Shown: one piece after another, positions 34,728 through 43,970 of the stretch
Numbering within the stretch: position 1 is the first letter of the stretch
Layout: every line of letters starts with the position of its first letter
NCBI GenBank assembly: GCA_002394335.1
Contig: DGTP01000001.1
Coordinates: 39,283-103,282 of the forward strand
Length of the DNA stretch: 64,000 nt
Reading direction: 5' to 3'
Source: Bacteroidales bacterium UBA4333
GTDB taxonomy: Bacteria; Bacteroidota; Bacteroidia; Bacteroidales; Paludibacteraceae
Position numbers and translations under genes: made by a program
Notes under the pieces: generated by a model
Database searches by the model: none
Told to the model about the DNA's origin: nothing
What the model saw: only the letters and a program-made list of their open reading frames with translations

Positions 34728-36842
34728 TCATTTTATATTTTTCAAACTCAGTTGTATCCGGCTTCTTGCACGGTCCACGTCTATGACGCGCACTTGTACT
34801 TTCTCGTGCAGTTTGACCACCTCTTGCGGATCACGGATGCGTCTGTCTGCCATCTCGGAGATGTGTATCAGCCCGTCTTTGTGCACTCCCAAGTCCACAA
34901 AGGCGCCAAAAGCCGATATGTTGGTAATTATACCCGGAAGAACCATTCCTACTTTGAGATCGTCTATCGTGTGTACCGACTCATCGAAATGGAACTCCTC
35001 TAATTGTGTACGCGGGTCGCGCGAAGGCTTTTCCAGTTCGTGCAGAATATCGTTTAGTGTCGGCATTCCCAGATCTTCGTTCAGATAGCGGTTTTTATCT
35101 ATCCGGGCTCTCAACTCTCCATCGCGCATCAGATCCTCTACCTTGCATTTCAAATCCCGTGCCATCTGTTCTACCAAGCCGTACCGTTCCGGGTGTACGG
35201 CAGAGTTGTCCAGAGGGTTGTCACCATTGCTGACGCGCAAGAATCCCGCCGCCTGCTCAAAGGTCTTGGCACCCATCTTGGGCACCTTGAGAAGTGCTTT
35301 GCGGTTGGCGAACGCACCATTCTCAGCTCTGTATTGGACGATATTCTGCGCCACTACGGGGCCTAAACCGGATATATAGGTCAGCAGGTACGGACTCGCG
35401 GTGTTGACATCCACTCCCACGGCATTGACCACACTCTCAACCGTCTGTTGCAAACTCTCTTTGAGGCGGGTCTGGTCCACATCATGCTGGTATTGACCTA
35501 CTCCGATTGACTTGGGATCAATCTTCACCAGTTCTGCCAACGGATCCATGAGTCTTCTGCCGATACTTACAGCTCCGCGAACCGTGACATCTTCGTCAGG
35601 AAACTCCTCTCTTGCCAGCTTGCTTGCGCTATAGACCGAAGCTCCGTTTTCGCTCACCATGAAAATCTGCGGAACTTTTGCCCCTTTGGATTTCAGCCCC
35701 TCCACTACCTTCCTGATCATCTCTTCGCTCTCACGCCCGGCGGTACCGTTTCCGATTCCAACCGCTTCAATCGCATATTTGCTGATCCACTCGCTCAGTC
35801 TGGAGAGTGCTTCGGCGTGGTGCAGATAGATTACATCATGCATCAGCAGGTCACCTTGTGCGGAGAGTACAACCACCTTACAGCCGGTTCTGAATCCGGG
35901 ATCAACAGCCATTACGCGTTTCTGTCCCAGAGGCGATTCCAATAGCAGTTGGCGGAGATTGGAGGCGAATATCCGAATGGCTTCTGTATCCGCTTTCTCC
36001 TTGCTTTGTGCCGCAAACTCCGTTTCGATGGAGGGCTTGAGCAAACGCTTGTAACTGTCTTCCATCGCCAACTCCACTTGATAGGAAGCATCGTTCTGCG
36101 CCCGGAGCCATTTGTAAGCCAGTTTGTCCAGCGCCTTCTCCTGGTCGGGGGATATATCCACTCGGATAAAACCCTCTGCCTCGGCGCGCCGGATTGCCAA
36201 CAACCGGTGCGACGAAATGCGCTTGAGCGGCTCCGAGAGATTGAAATAATCCCTATAGTTCTGTGCCTCCGGTGTTTCGGATTTGTCTTTGACGGGTTTG
36301 GTGGAGATTATCGCCGAATAGCTGAACTCGCGCCGGACGGCATTACGGCTGGCTTCGTCTTCGGCGATGCGTTGTGCTATAATATCCCGTGCCCCCTGCA
36401 AGTCTTCTTCGGAAGCCGACAGTTTGCCGTCCCGCTGTTTGAGCAGTTGCTCCGCCAGAGGCAGTAATCCTTTCTCGATGGCGATATCGGCACGTGTCTT
36501 GCGGTGCGGCTTATAGGGTAGGTAGATATCTTCCAACTCGGTAGAAACCCAGCATTGTTCGATTCTGTTTCGCAACTCAGGGGTGAGTTTGCCCTGCTCG
36601 TCGATAGTACGCAAAATCGTCTCTTTGCGGTCAAGCAACTCCTTAAGCCGCTTGTACTCGCTCTCGACAGCCGCTATTTGCACCTCGTCCAGACTACCGG
36701 TTTTCTCCTTCCTGTACCGCGCAATAAAAGGGATAGTTGCCTTCTCGTCCAGCAACTGGATCGTAGCGGCAACCTGCTTCGGGGTAATGGATACACTACC
36801 GGCGATGATATTCGAAAAATCAGCGGCGGACATATTCGGCAA
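34728..36842 (-). CDS. tex: Tex-family RNA-binding transcription accessory protein
   Basis: 704 residues, single-copy nucleic-acid-binding protein linked to transcription and RNA metabolism. N-terminal helical domain (ATIQLLDEKATIPFIARYRK, LDEVQIAAVESEYKRLKELL), YqgF/RNase H-like domain in the middle (KRVMAVDPGFRTGCKVVVL), helix-hairpin-helix region (SPYLLTYISGLGPVVAQNIV) and a C-terminal S1 domain (about 625-700, GIITNISAFGAFVDLGVHKD). It overlaps the end of folA by 23 nt, or 14 if the ATG at 36833 is used. Confidence 0.95.
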   Translation of the reverse strand: MPNMSAADFSNIIAGSVSITPKQVAATIQLLDEKATIPFIARYRKEKTGSLDEVQIAAVESEYKRLKELLDRKETILRTIDEQGKLTPELRNRIEQCWVSTELEDIYLPYKPHRKTRADIAIEKGLLPLAEQLLKQRDGKLSASEEDLQGARDIIAQRIAEDEASRNAVRREFSYSAIISTKPVKDKSETPEAQNYRDYFNLSEPLKRISSHRLLAIRRAEAEGFIRVDISPDQEKALDKLAYKWLRAQNDASYQVELAMEDSYKRLLKPSIETEFAAQSKEKADTEAIRIFASNLRQLLLESPLGQKRVMAVDPGFRTGCKVVVLSAQGDLLMHDVIYLHHAEALSRLSEWISKYAIEAVGIGNGTAGRESEEMIRKVVEGLKSKGAKVPQIFMVSENGASVYSASKLAREEFPDEDVTVRGAVSIGRRLMDPLAELVKIDPKSIGVGQYQHDVDQTRLKESLQQTVESVVNAVGVDVNTASPYLLTYISGLGPVVAQNIVQYRAENGAFANRKALLKVPKMGAKTFEQAAGFLRVSNGDNPLDNSAVHPERYGLVEQMARDLKCKVEDLMRDGELRARIDKNRYLNEDLGMPTLNDILHELEKPSRDPRTQLEEFHFDESVHTIDDLKVGMVLPGIITNISAFGAFVDLGVHKDGLIHISEMADRRIRDPQEVVKLHEKVQVRVIDVDRARSRIQLSLKNIK

Positions 36843-37314
36843 AGGTGTAATTATAAGGGTTATTCCCGTCTGCCGAATGTTCTTCTGCGGTTGTCTGCTG
36901 CCAGACGGACGGGTCTATCTCCGGGAAAAATGTGTCGGCATCGTCCCATGCGTGGTGAATATGGGTGATATACAGTTTGTCGGCAAATTCCATCATCTGG
37001 CGATATACCATTCCGCCGCCTATCACGAAAGCTTCTTCCGCCTCATTGGACGATGCCGAAGCGATCATTTCATCGATGGAATAGACGGTTTCTGCGCCTT
37101 CAAAAGTCTTGCCTTTCACATCTGTAAGTACAATATTCCGGCGATTGGGCAACGGGTGTTTCGGAAGTGAGAGGAATGTGCGCTCACCCATCATCACGGT
37201 GTGCCCTGAAGTAATGGTCTTGAAATGTTTCAGATCCTCCGGCAAATGGCACAACAAATCGCCCTTTCTGCCTATGGCATTATTCTCAGCAACGGCTACT
37301 ATTATGGAAATCAT
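36820..37314 (-). CDS. folA: Dihydrofolate reductase
   Basis: NADPH-dependent reduction of dihydrofolate to tetrahydrofolate. 164 residues: IIVAVAENNAIGRKGDLLCH, LPEDLKHFK (acidic active-site residue in the helix), TSGHTVMMGERTF, NRRNIVLT, FVIGGGMVYRQM. It is directly downstream of thyA, the usual pairing, since thymidylate synthase produces the dihydrofolate that it recycles. Confidence 0.96.
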   Translation of the reverse strand: MISIIVAVAENNAIGRKGDLLCHLPEDLKHFKTITSGHTVMMGERTFLSLPKHPLPNRRNIVLTDVKGKTFEGAETVYSIDEMIASASSNEAEEAFVIGGGMVYRQMMEFADKLYITHIHHAWDDADTFFPEIDPSVWQQTTAEEHSADGNNPYNYTFAEYVRR

Positions 37315-37315
37315 T

Positions 37316-37346
37316 GGAGTTTGAGATTTGAAATTTGATATTTAGG
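37316..37346. repeat. 7-bp word repeats between thyA and folA
   Basis: AGATTTG, AAATTTG and ATATTTA follow each other in the 38-bp gap between the two genes (plus-strand reading). Confidence 0.5.
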
Positions 37347-37352
37347 GTTGGG

Positions 37353-38147
37353 TCAGACGGATACCTGTCCGGCGATGTGCGGGTGCGGGTCATACCCTTC
37401 CAACTGAAAATCTTCGTACCGGAAACCGAATATATCCTTCACCTCCGGATTGATCTTCATCGTCGGCAACGGTCGTGGCTCACGAGTGAGTTGCAGATTG
37501 ACCTGTTCCAGATGATTGAGGTAGATATGCGCATCGCCCAGAGTGTGTACGAATGTACCGGCTTGGAGTCCCGTCACCTGTGCCATCATTTGCAGAAGAA
37601 GCGCATAGCTGGCGATATTAAACGGTACACCGAGGAATATATCCGCCGACCGCTGGTACAGTTGAAGCGACAGTTTGCCGTCTGCTACATAGAACTGGAA
37701 CAGCGAGTGGCAGGGTGGGAGAGCCATCTTGTTGACTTCCGCTACGTTCCATGCACTGACAATCATTCGCCGGCTATCGGGGTTGTGCTTGATCTGGTCT
37801 AGTACTTGTGCAATCTGGTCAATCGTGCCGCCGTCGTAGTCCGGCCATGAGCGCCATTGATGACCATAAACGGGTCCTAACTCGCCGTTTTCATCCGCCC
37901 ACTCGTTCCAAATCCTGACACCGTGCTCCTGCAGGTAACGCACATTCGTGTCGCCATTCAGGAACCATAGCAGTTCATAGATGATTGACTTGAGGTGTAG
38001 TTTCTTGGTTGTCAGGAGCGGGAAACCGTCTGCCAAGTCAAAACGCATCTGGTGTCCAAACACGGATTTCGTCCCTGTTCCGGTACGATCGTGTTTTATC
38101 GAGCCCTCGCTGAGCACGCGTCGGCATAAATCCAAATATTGTTGCAT
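37353..38147 (-). CDS. thyA: Thymidylate synthase
   Basis: Methylates dUMP to dTMP with methylene-tetrahydrofolate. 264 residues, the standard length: DRTGTGTKSVFGHQMRFDL (dUMP phosphate site), LWFLNGDTNVRYL, VYGHQWRSWPDYDG, LPPCHSLFQFYVADGKLS with the catalytic Cys, and FNIASYALLLQMMAQVTGL. Its 3' end is followed by folA after a short repeat-bearing gap. Confidence 0.97.
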   Translation of the reverse strand: MQQYLDLCRRVLSEGSIKHDRTGTGTKSVFGHQMRFDLADGFPLLTTKKLHLKSIIYELLWFLNGDTNVRYLQEHGVRIWNEWADENGELGPVYGHQWRSWPDYDGGTIDQIAQVLDQIKHNPDSRRMIVSAWNVAEVNKMALPPCHSLFQFYVADGKLSLQLYQRSADIFLGVPFNIASYALLLQMMAQVTGLQAGTFVHTLGDAHIYLNHLEQVNLQLTREPRPLPTMKINPEVKDIFGFRYEDFQLEGYDPHPHIAGQVSV

Positions 38148-38165
38148 AAAATATCCGTTTTCTAA

Positions 38166-40262
38166 TCAATACATTCCATAAGTGGTCTTCAAGACCTTAA
38201 ACTCCGTGCGGCGGTTGATCTGGTTGCAGATCTCCTGTTGCTTCTCCGGCAGCGAGAGGATAAACGCCTCATCGAGAACTTGTCCCTTGGGGATGAACTT
38301 ATACTTTTCGCTTATCTGCTTGTCAGCCGTCTGAGGCTTGGATTTACCATAGCCGACAGGGGATAGTCTGTCCCGTGCTATACCATGTGCCACCAGATAG
38401 TTACAAACCGATTGGGCACGTTTCTCCGAAAGAGTCTTGTTGAACGCCTCGTCGCCTTTCATATCCGTGTGGGCAGAGAGTTCAATGGTGATATTAGGAT
38501 TGTCGTTCAGCAACTTGACCAAGGCTTGCAGACCACCTTCGGACTCTGGCGTCAATTCCCATTTGGCAAACTCGTAGAAGATATTATCCACTCCTACGGG
38601 CTTGCTGATGCTGGCAAGCTGGAAATCCTGATGGTAGGTCTTGCTGTCTTTGGCGCCAACGGTAGTGACGGTCTGTTTCTGGTTAAGATAGCCGCGTGCC
38701 GTTGCAAGCATTACGTACTGTACGTCTTTCTTGAGTTTGATCTTAAAGGTACCGTCTCTGCGTACCTGCACTTTGGTGTTTGTGCCGTCGTCACCCACTA
38801 ATCGCAGAGCCCCGTCTGACAGGTTTTCACCAAAATTATCGGTGATAGCACCTTCCAGAAGGAATACCATCTCCGGCAACTCGAACCGATAGATCTGGTC
38901 GGTACCTTTGCGGTCGCCTCTATTGGAGGAAAAGTAGCCGTTTTGCGAGTTCCCTTCGAAAGTCATGGCAAAATCGTCCCCCGACGAATTAAGCGGCGTG
39001 CCCATGTTATAGAGCAGGTATTTCGTTGAGTCTTTTGCTGTTGTGTCTTTTATTGCATGGAAGATATCCAAGCCTCCGTAACCGGGGTGTCCGTTGGAGG
39101 AGAAATATAGACTGCCGTCCGCATGAACGGTAGGGAACATCTCATCGTTGGTGGTGTTGATCTGCGGACCCATGTTTTCGGGCACTCCCCATTCGGTACC
39201 ATCAAGCTCTACAAACCAAATATCCTTGCCTCCAAATCCGCCGGGTGCATCGCTCACAAAATAGAGTGTATCCCCTGTGGGGCACATACTCGGGTGGGCA
39301 ACGGAGATCGTGCTGTCATGGAAGAGTTTCACTTCCTGAGGTTCGCCCCATTCGCCACTGGCGCGCTGTGAACTCATGATCTTGGTGCCCTGATCTTGCC
39401 CGTTGATAGCTTTGGAGTAGGTGAAATACATTGTTTTGCCGTCAGGAGAAAAACAGCAGACTCCCATCTCGGCAGCACCGCCTTTGGAAGACTTGCCGGC
39501 AGTGGAGTCGTTGCTCTGTTGGGCAGTCTCGCTCTCCTCTTCGGCCTGTTCGTTGTAGAGCCCTTCCGGTTGCTTGATCTCCTCCCATTTGCCGGCAGCG
39601 TTCTTGCGTGTCTGGAAGAGTTGGAAGACTTGCTGACCCGTAATGTTGGAAGGTCTTTTGGTCTTCTTCTTTCCTTTGGTCAGTTGTCTGTTACTGGTGA
39701 AAACCAGCACATTACCTTCTTCTCCCGCAAAGCACGGTGCGAAGTTGGCGGTTTTGCGATAATTAAAATCCTTCGAGAGTGAAACCTTGTACCGGGAGGG
39801 ATCTTTCTTCCACTCATCTACCTTCTTGCAGGCGTACAAACCCGCACGAGCCACATAGTCATCCGGGTGCGAAATCATATATGTCTCGTAGTGTTTGATA
39901 GCTTCTTTGTATTTGCCTTGGTACTGAAGTGCTTGTGCGGCACGAAGATAGACAATGCTGTCCTGGTATTTCAAGCGGATAGCATTTTGGTATGATTGCG
40001 CTGCACGGGGGCTGTTCAGTATTCTGTAGCACTCCCCTTGACGGAAAGCCACGTGCGCCTTCATGTCCCGCTGTTTTTTAGGCGAGAGTTGAGAGTAGCA
40101 CTTCTTGTAGATATCGGCTGCAGTATAGTATTCCCCGATGGCGAATTTCTTGTCTGCCCGCGCTACGCGCTTGCTGATACTACACCCTGTGACCGACAAG
40201 GCTACGATGCACAAAGTACAAAGGAACAATATATTCTTAATACTCCTCAACGAAATATTCAT
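38166..40262 (-). CDS. PorE-like outer-membrane lipoprotein (TPR, PD40 propeller, OmpA)
   Basis: 698 residues. Lipoprotein signal with Cys27 (LCIVALSVTGCS). TPR repeats at about 30-150 (FAIGEYYTAADIYKKCYSQL, KYKEAIKHYETYMISHPDDY), PD40 beta-propeller at about 165-450 (ENMGPQINTTNDEMFPTVHA, DGSLYFSSNGHPGYGGLDIF), a carboxypeptidase-regulatory-like domain (about 470-550) and OmpA (about 570-690, ELSAHTDMKGDEAFNKTLSE). This domain order is that of PorE (PG1058) of Porphyromonas gingivalis, which links the type IX secretion machinery to peptidoglycan. Lys/Ser-rich linkers interrupt the propeller. I call it PorE-like because paralogues with the same architecture exist. Confidence 0.82.
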   Translation of the reverse strand: MNISLRSIKNILFLCTLCIVALSVTGCSISKRVARADKKFAIGEYYTAADIYKKCYSQLSPKKQRDMKAHVAFRQGECYRILNSPRAAQSYQNAIRLKYQDSIVYLRAAQALQYQGKYKEAIKHYETYMISHPDDYVARAGLYACKKVDEWKKDPSRYKVSLSKDFNYRKTANFAPCFAGEEGNVLVFTSNRQLTKGKKKTKRPSNITGQQVFQLFQTRKNAAGKWEEIKQPEGLYNEQAEEESETAQQSNDSTAGKSSKGGAAEMGVCCFSPDGKTMYFTYSKAINGQDQGTKIMSSQRASGEWGEPQEVKLFHDSTISVAHPSMCPTGDTLYFVSDAPGGFGGKDIWFVELDGTEWGVPENMGPQINTTNDEMFPTVHADGSLYFSSNGHPGYGGLDIFHAIKDTTAKDSTKYLLYNMGTPLNSSGDDFAMTFEGNSQNGYFSSNRGDRKGTDQIYRFELPEMVFLLEGAITDNFGENLSDGALRLVGDDGTNTKVQVRRDGTFKIKLKKDVQYVMLATARGYLNQKQTVTTVGAKDSKTYHQDFQLASISKPVGVDNIFYEFAKWELTPESEGGLQALVKLLNDNPNITIELSAHTDMKGDEAFNKTLSEKRAQSVCNYLVAHGIARDRLSPVGYGKSKPQTADKQISEKYKFIPKGQVLDEAFILSLPEKQQEICNQINRRTEFKVLKTTYGMY

Positions 40263-40279
40263 TTCTCCTTACTCAGTAT

Positions 40280-41551
40280 TCAATCCTCCAGGCTGTGAAT
40301 GACCAGACCGCTTCTCAGTTTGGGTTCAAACCAAGTAGTCTTGGGTGGCATTATGTTACCTGAATCGGCAATGTTAATAATCTGTTGCATAGTCACAGGG
40401 TAGAGTGCCAAAGCCATTTTCATTTCGCCACTGTCAACACGCTCTTTGAGTGCACCCAGTCCGCGAATACCTCCCACGAAATCAATACGTTTGTCGCTAC
40501 GCAGATCTTTGATCCCCAAGATCTTATCCAAGATCAGGTTGCTCGAAATCGTTACATCCAATACGCCGATAGGATCCTGGTCGTCGTATCTGCCTTCTTT
40601 GGCTGTCAGCGAATACCACTTGCCACCCAAGTAGAGCGAGAAATTATGCAAACCTTTGGGTCTCACTTTCGAGAAATCGTTGGCAGTCTCGTAACGGGAA
40701 ACGATGAAATCTTCCTCCAGCGCTTTGAGGAACTCCTCTTCACTCAGTCCGTTCAGATCTTTTACAACACGGTTGTAGTCAATGATATTGAGTTGGTTGT
40801 CAGGAAAACAAACCGCCAGAAAATAATTGTACTCCTCGTCTCCTGTGTGGTGGGGATTTTGCATTTTCTTCTCGTTGCCTACCAACGCAGCGGCTGCACT
40901 GCGATGGTGTCCGTCTGCTATGTACATAGCCGGTATTTCAGCCACAATGGAGGTGATACGATCAATAGTCTGCTGATCGTCAATTACCCAGAAGGTATGT
41001 CTGAATCCCTCAGGGGCGGCCACAAAATCGTACTCCGGTTCTCCGGCTGTCACCTTGGCTATAATGGCGTCCAAGTCATCGCGATGCGGATACGCGAAGA
41101 AGACAGGCTCGATGTTGGCATTGTTAATGCGGACGTGTTTCATGCGGTCTTCCTCTTTGTCGCGGCGGGTCAACTCGTGCTTCTTGATTCGTCCCTCCAT
41201 ATAGTCTTCCACCCACGCACCGACCACCAGACCGTATTGGGTCTTTTCCGTTCCGGTCAACTTGCTACTCTGCGCATAAACGTAGTATTTCTCTTTGTCG
41301 TCTTGTACAAGCCAGCCTTTTTCTCGGAACATTTTGAAATGCTCTACAGCAGACGGGTACACTCGCTCGTCGTGCTCGTCTGTGCCTTCCGGGAAATTGA
41401 TCTCCGGCTTGATAATGTGATAGAGAGATTTCTCGTTTCCTGCAGCCTCTTGGCGTGCTTCCTGGGAACTGAGGACATCGTAAGGACGGCTGCTGACCTG
41501 TTCAACCAGGTCTTTGGGAGGGCGGATGCCCTTGAATGGCTTGATTCTCAT
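40280..41551 (-). CDS. DUF1015 family protein
   Basis: 423 residues, a full-length DUF1015 protein: IKPFKGIRPPKDLVEQVSSR, PYDVLSSQEARQEA, SLYHIIKPEINFPEG, and the conserved MYIADGHHRSAAA with a histidine pair. The function is not established; the family often sits near serine or lysine metabolism genes. Its start overlaps the bactofilin stop by four bases, so the two are translationally coupled. Confidence 0.88.
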   Translation of the reverse strand: MRIKPFKGIRPPKDLVEQVSSRPYDVLSSQEARQEAAGNEKSLYHIIKPEINFPEGTDEHDERVYPSAVEHFKMFREKGWLVQDDKEKYYVYAQSSKLTGTEKTQYGLVVGAWVEDYMEGRIKKHELTRRDKEEDRMKHVRINNANIEPVFFAYPHRDDLDAIIAKVTAGEPEYDFVAAPEGFRHTFWVIDDQQTIDRITSIVAEIPAMYIADGHHRSAAAALVGNEKKMQNPHHTGDEEYNYFLAVCFPDNQLNIIDYNRVVKDLNGLSEEEFLKALEEDFIVSRYETANDFSKVRPKGLHNFSLYLGGKWYSLTAKEGRYDDQDPIGVLDVTISSNLILDKILGIKDLRSDKRIDFVGGIRGLGALKERVDSGEMKMALALYPVTMQQIINIADSGNIMPPKTTWFEPKLRSGLVIHSLED

Positions 41552-42117
41552 GCTTCTACAATGATTTCGGGTTCGTCAAAAACGGCGATAACATCGTCAT
41601 TTTCTATTTTTATTTCTTCACGCTTCTTCTCCGCAAGTGTCTTCGGCTCCACTTTGGGAACCTCAACTTTCGGTGTTTCTGCTTTTGGTGCTTCTACTTT
41701 TGGTGTTTCCTGCTTCTTGTCGCTTGCTTTCTTCTCTTTCTTGTCATTATTCTCGGTCTGCTGAGCTTCCTGTGCCATGGAGCAGGAACCGTTGAACTGT
41801 GCTTTCGGCTCGATCACCAGTACTTTGGTCTTGACATCGCCGGTAATGCTACCCGAAGCGCGAAGAGAGAGTGTGTTCTCCACGTGCAGAGAACCATTGA
41901 TAGTTCCCATAATATCTGCATTCTGGCAAGTGAGGTCACCCTTTATTATACCATGGTCGCCCAATACCACTCTTCCTTTGCATTGAATATCTCCTTCAAT
42001 TATTCCGTCAATACGAAAATCCGAATCGGTCACTACCGTACCGATAATCTTGCTGCCTGCCGTGAGCGAGTTATAAAGTGCTCCGGCCTGATGTGTAGAT
42101 GCCATAGATATTTTCAT
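41548..42117 (-). CDS. Bactofilin (polymer-forming cytoskeletal protein)
   Basis: 189 residues. The bactofilin core (about 15-120) is a right-handed beta-helix with repeats such as FRIDGIIEGDIQCKGRVVLG, DHGIIKGDLTCQNADIMG and GSLHVENTLSLRASGSITGD; it polymerises without nucleotide and often scaffolds cell-wall enzymes. The C-terminal ~70 residues are charged and repetitive (PKVEAPKAETPKVEVPKVEP), a flexible tail. First gene of the long minus-strand operon, whose promoter shares its -33 box with the divergent gene at 42218. Confidence 0.92.
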   Translation of the reverse strand: MKISMASTHQAGALYNSLTAGSKIIGTVVTDSDFRIDGIIEGDIQCKGRVVLGDHGIIKGDLTCQNADIMGTINGSLHVENTLSLRASGSITGDVKTKVLVIEPKAQFNGSCSMAQEAQQTENNDKKEKKASDKKQETPKVEAPKAETPKVEVPKVEPKTLAEKKREEIKIENDDVIAVFDEPEIIVEA

Positions 42118-42146
42118 TTTTTAGTTAGTATTTCATAATTAGCGTG

Positions 42147-42177
42147 CAAATTTAGTGTTTTTTTTTGACATATGCAA
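42147..42177 (-). promoter_or_regulatory. Promoter of the bactofilin-to-OmpA operon
   Basis: On the minus strand TTGCATATGTCA (TTG at 42177-42175), 20-nt spacer of mostly A, TAAATTTG (42154-42147). It overlaps the divergent promoter 42164-42194; both use the same CATATG-centred sequence. Confidence 0.8.
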
Positions 42178-42194
42178 TTTTTTTTGTACTTTTG
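42164..42194 (+). promoter_or_regulatory. Promoter of the DUF2520 gene
   Basis: TTTG (42164-42167), 19-nt spacer, TACTTTTG (42187-42194). Its -33 region TTTGACATATGCAA is the reverse complement of the bactofilin -33 box. Confidence 0.75.
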
Positions 42195-42217
42195 CAGCCA
42201 AAAATCGAAATTCATAG

Positions 42218-42934
42218 ATGAAGATAGTTATTATTGGTGCCGGAAATGTAGGAACAAACCTGCGACACGGGTTTCAAACCAAAGGTGTTGAGGTTCCGCT
42301 GATCCATGCTCGTGAGATACTCTCAGGGAGTAGTATGTTGCCTCTGGCGGATGTTTATATTTACGCCGTGGCAGACCATGCATTGGCGGAAGTTATCGCC
42401 CACGTAAATGCTCCCAAAGCGTTACACTTGCACACTTCCGGTTCGATGCCGGTCTCTGTTTTCGGAGACGATAAACCGCATGCCGGTATTTTGTATTTCT
42501 TCCAGACATTTTCCAAGGATTCGCTTATTGAGAACTGGAATACGATTCCCGTTTTTATTGAAGGAAAGAATATTGATGATTTGGCAGCCGTCTATACCTT
42601 GGCGCAGACTTTCAGTTCTGTCATCTACGAAACTACTCAGGAGGAGCGCGAGCGCTTGCACGTGGCAGGTGTTTTTGCCAATAATTTCACCAATCTAATG
42701 TATCGCTATGCGGCGCAAATACTGAGTTCTACCACTATCCCGTTTTCTGTGCTCCTTCCTTTGATTGACCAAACGGCAGCCAAGGTGCACTCAATACCGC
42801 CCAAAGATGCACAGACCGGACCTGCGAACAGACGCGATCAAGCCGTAATAACTCATCATAAAGAGATATTGGATGGGGAAAAAAGAACAATTTACAGTCT
42901 CCTCACGGATGAGATTATGAAGGGCGTGGATTAA
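42218..42934 (+). CDS. DUF2520 / Rossmann-fold oxidoreductase-like protein
   Basis: 238 residues. The N-terminal NAD(P)-binding Rossmann motif is IVIIGAGNVGTNLRHGF, with an F420-dependent-oxidoreductase-like first domain. A helical DUF2520 domain follows (ERLHVAGVFANNFTNLMYRY, AKVHSIPPKDAQTGPANRRD). The architecture recalls pyrroline-5-carboxylate reductase or ketopantoate reductase relatives, but the substrate is unknown. Single gene with its own promoter; the AraC gene converges on it 24 bp downstream. Confidence 0.85.
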   Translation: MKIVIIGAGNVGTNLRHGFQTKGVEVPLIHAREILSGSSMLPLADVYIYAVADHALAEVIAHVNAPKALHLHTSGSMPVSVFGDDKPHAGILYFFQTFSKDSLIENWNTIPVFIEGKNIDDLAAVYTLAQTFSSVIYETTQEERERLHVAGVFANNFTNLMYRYAAQILSSTTIPFSVLLPLIDQTAAKVHSIPPKDAQTGPANRRDQAVITHHKEILDGEKRTIYSLLTDEIMKGVD

Positions 42935-42957
42935 GTGTCTTTGCAGTATGAGTGGCG

Positions 42958-43782
42958 TTAGTGCTGCATTCTATACGCCTTGGGACTTATTCCTGCCTCG
43001 CGACGGAAGAATGTACCGAAATGGGACTGGTTTTTGAACCCTAATTTATTGGACAACTCCTGGATGGAGAGCGGGGTGGTCTGCAAGAGCGAACAAGCCT
43101 GACGCATGATTGCTTCGTCGATACATTTGCCGGCAGGTTTGCCGGTAACTTGTTTTACCACATTGGCTACATATTTGGTAGTCAGGCACATTTCGGACGA
43201 ATACCAGTCGATATTATGATGGTTGCGGCATTCTTTCTCTACCATTGACAAAAATCTGCCGGCAATCTCCTCTGCACGGGTGAGGGGAACGCGTTGATAA
43301 GTATCCTGCGAAAAATCAGTAGCCAGAAAATAATGGAACGAACGCATTAAATGAGAAATAACCGGTCTGTTCCCCGAAGGAATAACATCTTTGAGGAGTT
43401 CGAAATACCGGATGATACTTTGCATCCTCTCCTTATCAATATCCCACACGGGCCGTGTGTACAGACGCGCTAATACGGAACGGGGAATATTGAGGTTCAG
43501 TTCCTCTCCGTACTGCGGCGCAAAGGCGTATCCGTATATCTCGCAATCATCACCCGCTTTTATCAGCCTTGTCTGGTGGTCTGTCATCACAAAATGGCCG
43601 CAAGGTGCTTGCAGCAAATAGCGGTTTTGATTGACTTCTACCAGCAATTCTCCTTTGGTCAGAAACTGTACGGCATAGCAGGGACCTAAAAACAGATCGG
43701 GTATATTAGTAATACTTCCCGAATACATTCCTACTATCAATTCATCCTTTAGCTGGCCTGATAAACGAACACTCCATTCCAT
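42958..43782 (-). CDS. AraC-family transcriptional regulator
   Basis: 274 residues from the ATG at 43782. The N-terminal half is a cupin-like sensory domain (GELLVEVNQNRYLLQAPCGH), and the C-terminal ~100 residues are the two-helix-turn-helix DNA-binding domain (MRQACSLLQTTPLSIQELSN, KLGFKNQSHFGTFFRREAG, ISPKAYR). A longer in-frame start at 43824 would read through the -7 box and is rejected. The ligand and targets are unknown. Confidence 0.92.
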   Translation of the reverse strand: MEWSVRLSGQLKDELIVGMYSGSITNIPDLFLGPCYAVQFLTKGELLVEVNQNRYLLQAPCGHFVMTDHQTRLIKAGDDCEIYGYAFAPQYGEELNLNIPRSVLARLYTRPVWDIDKERMQSIIRYFELLKDVIPSGNRPVISHLMRSFHYFLATDFSQDTYQRVPLTRAEEIAGRFLSMVEKECRNHHNIDWYSSEMCLTTKYVANVVKQVTGKPAGKCIDEAIMRQACSLLQTTPLSIQELSNKLGFKNQSHFGTFFRREAGISPKAYRMQH

Positions 43783-43813
43783 AGCTTTTGCGTTTCGATT
43801 TTGAAATTTTGTG

Positions 43814-43845
43814 CAAAGATACAATTTTTTTTTGAATTATGCAAA
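43814..43845 (-). promoter_or_regulatory. Promoter of the AraC-family gene
   Basis: Minus strand: TTTGCATAATTCA (TTTG at 43845-43842), 20-nt spacer, TATCTTTG (43821-43814), 31 nt before the chosen start codon. Confidence 0.8.
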
Positions 43846-43970
43846 TTATTTGGTATGGAAATCAGAACAATTTACAAAGAGTTGAGAGTTTTTGTTTTTT
43901 TACCTCTGTATACTGTGTAACCGGCTACGCCTAATGCAAAATTTTACAGCGTAGCGGTTGCGTGAGTATT

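Noticed and set aside
40385..41764. Long plus-strand frame (459 codons) opposite the DUF1015 and bactofilin genes
   Set aside because: It is the complement of two well-supported genes and shows no domain of its own.
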